This document shows positions 60,014 through 64,000 of a stretch of DNA of 64,000 nt, one piece after another. Numbering within the stretch: the first letter of the stretch is position 1; every line of letters begins with the position of its first letter. The position numbers and the translations under genes are program-made. Source of the DNA: Cerioporus squamosus (lineage: Eukaryota > Basidiomycota > Agaricomycetes > Polyporales > Polyporaceae); NCBI GenBank assembly GCA_022592435.1, contig JABYQS010000002.1:248001-312000 (forward strand), given 5' to 3'. The notes beneath the pieces were generated by a model that searched no databases, was not told the origin of the DNA, and worked only from the letters and a program-made list of their open reading frames with translations.

Positions 60014-62293
60014 ATGTCCCTCTCAGCTTCCAGGATGCGCGTCCCGGCCGCCTCCAAGGCCGTCTCCTCGACGCAGTTCGTCCGTGCTCGCTCGACCGCC
60101 GCAAGCGCAAGCGCGTCGATGGTCGAAGCCAAGTCCAGAGTAAGAGAGCACGCCAGGAATATCAGCAGGTCCAGTGCCCGTGAGGCTACTGCTACCTCGT
60201 CCACCGTGTACGTGTATATGCGTGCCCTCTCTGTCCTTGCATAACGCTGAATGTATGCATACTTCCAGGCGGCCAGCACCTGCGCCGGGATACCAGCAGC
60301 TGCCCACGAGAAACAACGTTCCTTTCCCTGCACCTTCTCTTCCTCCATATGCAGCAGAGGGTCCCCTGGACAGCTCCTTCGTTGGCATGTCGGGGGCCAG
60401 ATCTTCCACGAGATGATGGTCAGGCATGGCGTCAAGCACATCTTCGGATACCCCGGCGGCGCCATCCTCCCCGTCTTCGATGCCATCTACAATTCCCCGC
60501 AGTTCGACTTCGTTCTTCCGAGGCATGAGCAGGGCGCCGGTCACATGGCGGAGGGCTACGCCCGGGTGACAGGCAAGCCCGGCGTTGTCCTCGTCACTTC
60601 CGGTCCAGGGGCGACGAATGTCATCACCCCTATGCAGGACGCCCTCAGTGATGGTGTGCCCCTCGTTGTGTTCACCGGGCAGGTCGCAACGTCCGCCATT
60701 GGTTCCGACGCATTTCAGGAGGCGGACGTCGTCGGCATTTCAAGAGCATGCACGAAGTGGAACGTGATGGTGAAGGACATCTCTGAGCTGCCACGCCGCA
60801 TCAACGAGGCATTCAAGATCGCGACGTCGGGTCGCCCGGGCCCTGTCCTCGTCGACCTTCCCAAGGACATCACCGCCGGTGTCCTCAAGACACCTCTTCC
60901 CTACAAGGCGACCACTCCTGGCAAGCCGCTCGGGCTTCCTTCCAACCCTCTCCTCCCCACCGACCAGTCCATCGACGCCGGTCTCATTCAGCAGGCTGCT
61001 GACCTCATTAACCAGGCCAAGCGGCCCATCATCTACGCCGGCAATGGCGTCCTCTCCTCCGAGCACGGTCCCAAGCTGTTGAGGCAGATTGCGGACCAGG
61101 GCAACATTCCCGTCACCACGACGCTCCAGGGTCTCGGAGCGTTCGACGAGACGGACGAGAAGAGCCTGCACATGCTTGGCATGCACGGGTCGGCGTATGC
61201 GAACCTCGCGATGCAGGAGGCAGACGTCATCATCGCCCTCGGCGCGCGTTTCGACGACCGTGTCACGGGCAAGGTCGACATGTTCGCTCCCGCAGCGCGT
61301 GCTGCCGCTCTCCAGGGCCGCGGTGGTATCATCCACTTCGAGATCCAGCCGAAGAACATCAACAAGGTTGTCGACGCGACTGTCCCTGTCATTGGAGACG
61401 TCGTCGCGAACATGGCCGTCCTCGCGCCGCTCATCAAGCCTTCGCCGAGGAGGGAGTGGTTCAACGACATCCGAGAGTGGAAGACGAAGTACCCTTTCAC
61501 GTACGAGAAGAGCAAGGCTGGCGGAGCGATGAAGCCCCAGGAGGTGATTGAGGAGCTCGACAAGCAGACGGCGCACAGGAAGGACGAGGTCATCGTGACC
61601 ACCGGTGTCGGTCAGCACCAGATGTGGGCGGCGCAGTACTACCGTTGGCGGACACCCCGCTCGATGGTCACGTCCGGCGGACTCGGAGTAAGTCTTATCT
61701 TCTCGTTCCCGTAAAGATGGGGCTGTGATCTGATAGTGTTAATCCAGACGATGGGCTTCGGTCTTCCATCGGCGATCGGCGCGAAAGTGGGTGCGCCAAA
61801 CAAGACCGTGGTCGACATCGACGGCGACGCGTCCTTCAGCATGACGGCCATGGAGCTCCAGACTGCGTCGCAGTATGGCATCGGCGTCAAGGTGCTCGTG
61901 CTCAACAACGAGTTCCAAGGTATGGTCCTCCAGTGGCAAGGTTCGTCATGTCCAGCTGTGTTCTTCACGATTCGAGGGTGTTTCTCACAGTGTCTTCTAG
62001 ATCTCTTCTACGACGCCAGATACGCCCACACGCGGATGGTTAACCCCGACTTCATCGCGCTCGCGAAGGCGATGCGCATCCACGCCATCCGCTGCGACCG
62101 TGCTGAGGATCTCCCGGCGAAGATGAAGGAGTTCCTCGAGTACGACGACTCGAAGCCGGTGCTCATGGAGTGCTTCGTCGAGAGCAACGAGCACGTGTTC
62201 CCCATGGTGCCCGCGGGCAAGGCGCTGCACGAGCAGATCCTCCACCCGTCATTCCGGGAGGCGTACGCCGCGGCTCAGAAGAAGAAGCAATGA
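60014..62293 (+). CDS. ILV2: Acetolactate synthase catalytic subunit (one-base frame break)
   Basis: Thiamine-diphosphate enzyme making acetolactate and acetohydroxybutyrate for valine, leucine and isoleucine, in mitochondria. Exons 60014-60207, 60269-61687, 61748-61940, 62001-62293. Residues 1-60 are a Ser/Ala/Arg-rich import sequence. Next come PLDSSFVGMSG, then QIFHEMMVRHGVKHIFGYPG, the glutamate region LPRHEQGAGHMAEGYARVTG, the herbicide-site region GQVATSAIGSDAFQE, FAD-domain stretches (IIYAGNGVLSSEHGP), GARFDDRVTGKVD, and the ThDP motif IDGDASFSMTAMEL...LVLNNEFQGMVLQWQ. The frame before MSG and the frame after it differ by one base at the G run 60392-60396: six G would give the family GG, five are present. 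With one base added the lengths sum to 699 aa. Identity certain; a functional state is not shown by this sequence. Confidence 0.95.
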
Positions 62294-63000
62294 GCTCCTA
62301 CCTCCGCCTTCGATGCTCCTATCTTTATCTTCGCTAGAGAGGCTCGGGCTGCGGTCACCCCCCACTTTACGCCCGTCATGCTTTACTTACTGGGGATACG
62401 CGGTCCGCGCGCTCGCTCTCCACACGTTACCGTTGCTTTGGCATCTGCTGTTGCCTGCTCGGCGCATTTACTCGCGTGTACATTGGTCTGTCATCATTTG
62501 GATCGGGAAAGAAGCCAAAAGTCCCCAGTTTCTGGGGACCCCATGTATCTACTACGCATTTACGCACCGCTGGGAAAAGGCCATCTGGGGCCAAAGCCTG
62601 TTTACGTTTCAGAACCCGTATGTGCATTGTGCAGCTCGCGTAAATCCCCGGACTACCACCATGATGCCGGTCGAAGTAGAGGTGTGTGTACTGTGGTCGA
62701 TGATGATCGAGCCTTCGGTGGGTTCCAATCTCGAAAGACCTCGTATACTGCATATAGGTACAGCACAGACGATAGGCGGCGACCGGATACACGGGATGTA
62801 AGTCTCGAAAGGCTGGCTGGTCAGGCATGTCCTTCCCTTAAACGCACAATTGACCATGATCTTCGCCGGGTCCCAAAGAACCCTATCCCACGTTGAGCTT
62901 GGCCCGTTGTTTGTTCGATCCGAAGCTCCAGGGAGAGATCTGACCGGTTGCTGGCCTCGATATCGTGAAATAACGCCAGCCGTGGAGAAGCCGTGGCCGC
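62294..63000. other. Convergent 3' region
   Basis: 3' flank of ILV2 and presumed end of the gene at the right edge. Small overlapping frames only. Confidence 0.45.
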
Positions 63001-63013
63001 ATTTTAGCACGTC

Positions 63014-64000
63014 TTTTTGCGAGGAGCGATGTCAGAGCTTGTACCTGTAATGAATTCCTCCCATCCGCATTTCGTCCGCAAGTCCTCGTCTTCTTCGCTT
63101 TGGCCAATGATCCCAGCGTCCGGGAGTCCACTCCTCCCTCGCGGAGGTGACCTTCATAGAGCGCAGGCACGGAAGGGTGGGGCTTCACCTTCCTTGACGT
63201 ACCTCGATTGGAACCTGTAGCAGATAGATGTCGCCTGAATGATCGACCTGGTCGATGTCCGTGTCCCATCCCGGGGGCATCTTGTACGAGTACGCGTCCG
63301 CGTCGTCGTCGGCGGCAGCGACGAGCACATGGTGGATGTTGATAGAGGGTGACGGCGGTTCTGTCCCCGGCGATACTGGCATCGACTCCACCTCCAACTG
63401 TCGACGCAAGAGCGAGACCAGCTTCCGGATGGCCCGCCAGCCCTGGGGCGGCGCGAGTCCCCGTACGCATCCGTCGCCGCTATCTGCAGCAGCCAGAGCG
63501 TGGCGGACCTCGACTCCTCGTTGATGTCGACGGTGAACCCATCGATGAGCGGGAAGCTTGGGTCGACGGGGGTGTAGTAAGAACGGTGCACCGGCGCGTC
63601 CGGGATTCCATGATACTGCTCCCTCCTGCGCTTGATCTTGGGGAATGTTAACGAGGCCGGGGTGCTGCAGGCGCGGTAGGTGAGTCCGTCGGCGCCGTCG
63701 TCCCTCACCATGGCGCGTAGCACCCACGGGCGGTTCCCGACGGTGTCCGCGAGGGCGCGATGAGCGAATGGTTCACAGAGTCGTCCCCAGATAGGTCGGG
63801 CCTGTGGGACGCTCTTGAAAAGCGAGAGCGTTTCGCGTGCCTCATCCTCCAGCCATTCGTCCGCGAGTCGTCCGGCCATCGTTTTGGCGATCCAGCGAGA
63901 CTTGAACGCAAGGGTCCAATAGATAGAACCGTCTGGACGAATATGCTCGATGTCGAAGCAGACGATGAGGTGAGTGACGGCGGGTACGGATATTCGCCAG
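63014..64000 (-). CDS. Unrecognised protein, partial (5' end beyond the window)
   Basis: From the right edge the frame is open without a start: VTHLIVCFDIEHIRPDGSIY, FKSRWIAKTMAGRLADEWL, RPIWGRLCEPFAHRAL, SLTFPKIKRRREQYHG, DPSFPLIDGFTV and ATLWLLQIAATDAYG. The continuation QGWRAIRKLVSLLRRQLEVE ... HHVLVAAADDD ... GDIYLLQVPIEV lies in a neighbouring frame, so a base is missing near 63440-63460 or a splice is unseen. After a GT donor near 63206 the last exon is uncertain, perhaps ending in TSSDIAPRKK near 63015. The layout (a size-changing N-part, FKSRW, a basic FP-containing block, a P-x-IDGF region, then a beta-rich LxxLQIA) resembles fungal Crinkler/RHS-like proteins, as a weak guess. Confidence 0.5.

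Noticed and set aside
60740..61618. Minus-strand frame of 292 codons
   Set aside because: Shadow of the ILV2 exon.

Overview
The window looks like nuclear DNA of a filamentous basidiomycete, most likely an Agaricomycete (inference). The evidence is dense introns of about 50-65 bases with GT-AG borders, GC-rich codons, F-box-like gene families, a Kre9/Knh1-like small secreted protein and several eukaryotic housekeeping genes. No rRNA gene, CRISPR array, intact transposon or bacterial feature was seen. Exon borders were read by eye; where lengths are given, the exons join in one reading frame and the residue count follows from them.

Left block (1-10.2 kb): the 3' part of a metallophosphoesterase gene, a broken F-box-like gene, then LEU4 (2-isopropylmalate synthase) and HIS1 (ATP phosphoribosyltransferase) on the minus strand, a zinc-type MDR oxidoreductase on the plus strand, and an intact F-box-like paralogue in inverted orientation. 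LEU4 carries a tandem copy of its whole linker plus leucine-binding region. From 10.2 to 21.3 kb I can support no gene.

Middle block (21.3-41 kb): a disordered basidiomycete protein, a second gene-poor stretch of about 7 kb with one exon-like fragment, a small Kre9/Knh1-like secreted protein, an AAAP amino-acid transporter with 13 exons, a tRNA-Glu gene, a decayed second copy of the transporter, a family 8 glycosyltransferase anchored by one membrane segment, and MIF2/CENP-C.

Right block (41-64 kb): a very large proline/serine-rich disordered protein, a Trf4-type nuclear poly(A) polymerase, a mitochondrial tRNA 2-thiouridylase (SLM3/MTU1) transcribed divergently from it, a SAPS-domain phosphatase regulator, a mitochondrial FAH-domain hydrolase, an intron-containing tRNA-Ala, a dead F-box gene, a small single-pass membrane protein, ILV2 (acetolactate synthase, with one base missing from its frame as given), and a partial unrecognised gene at the right edge. 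ILV2 and LEU4 are steps of the same branched-chain amino-acid pathway. The other housekeeping genes show no common theme.
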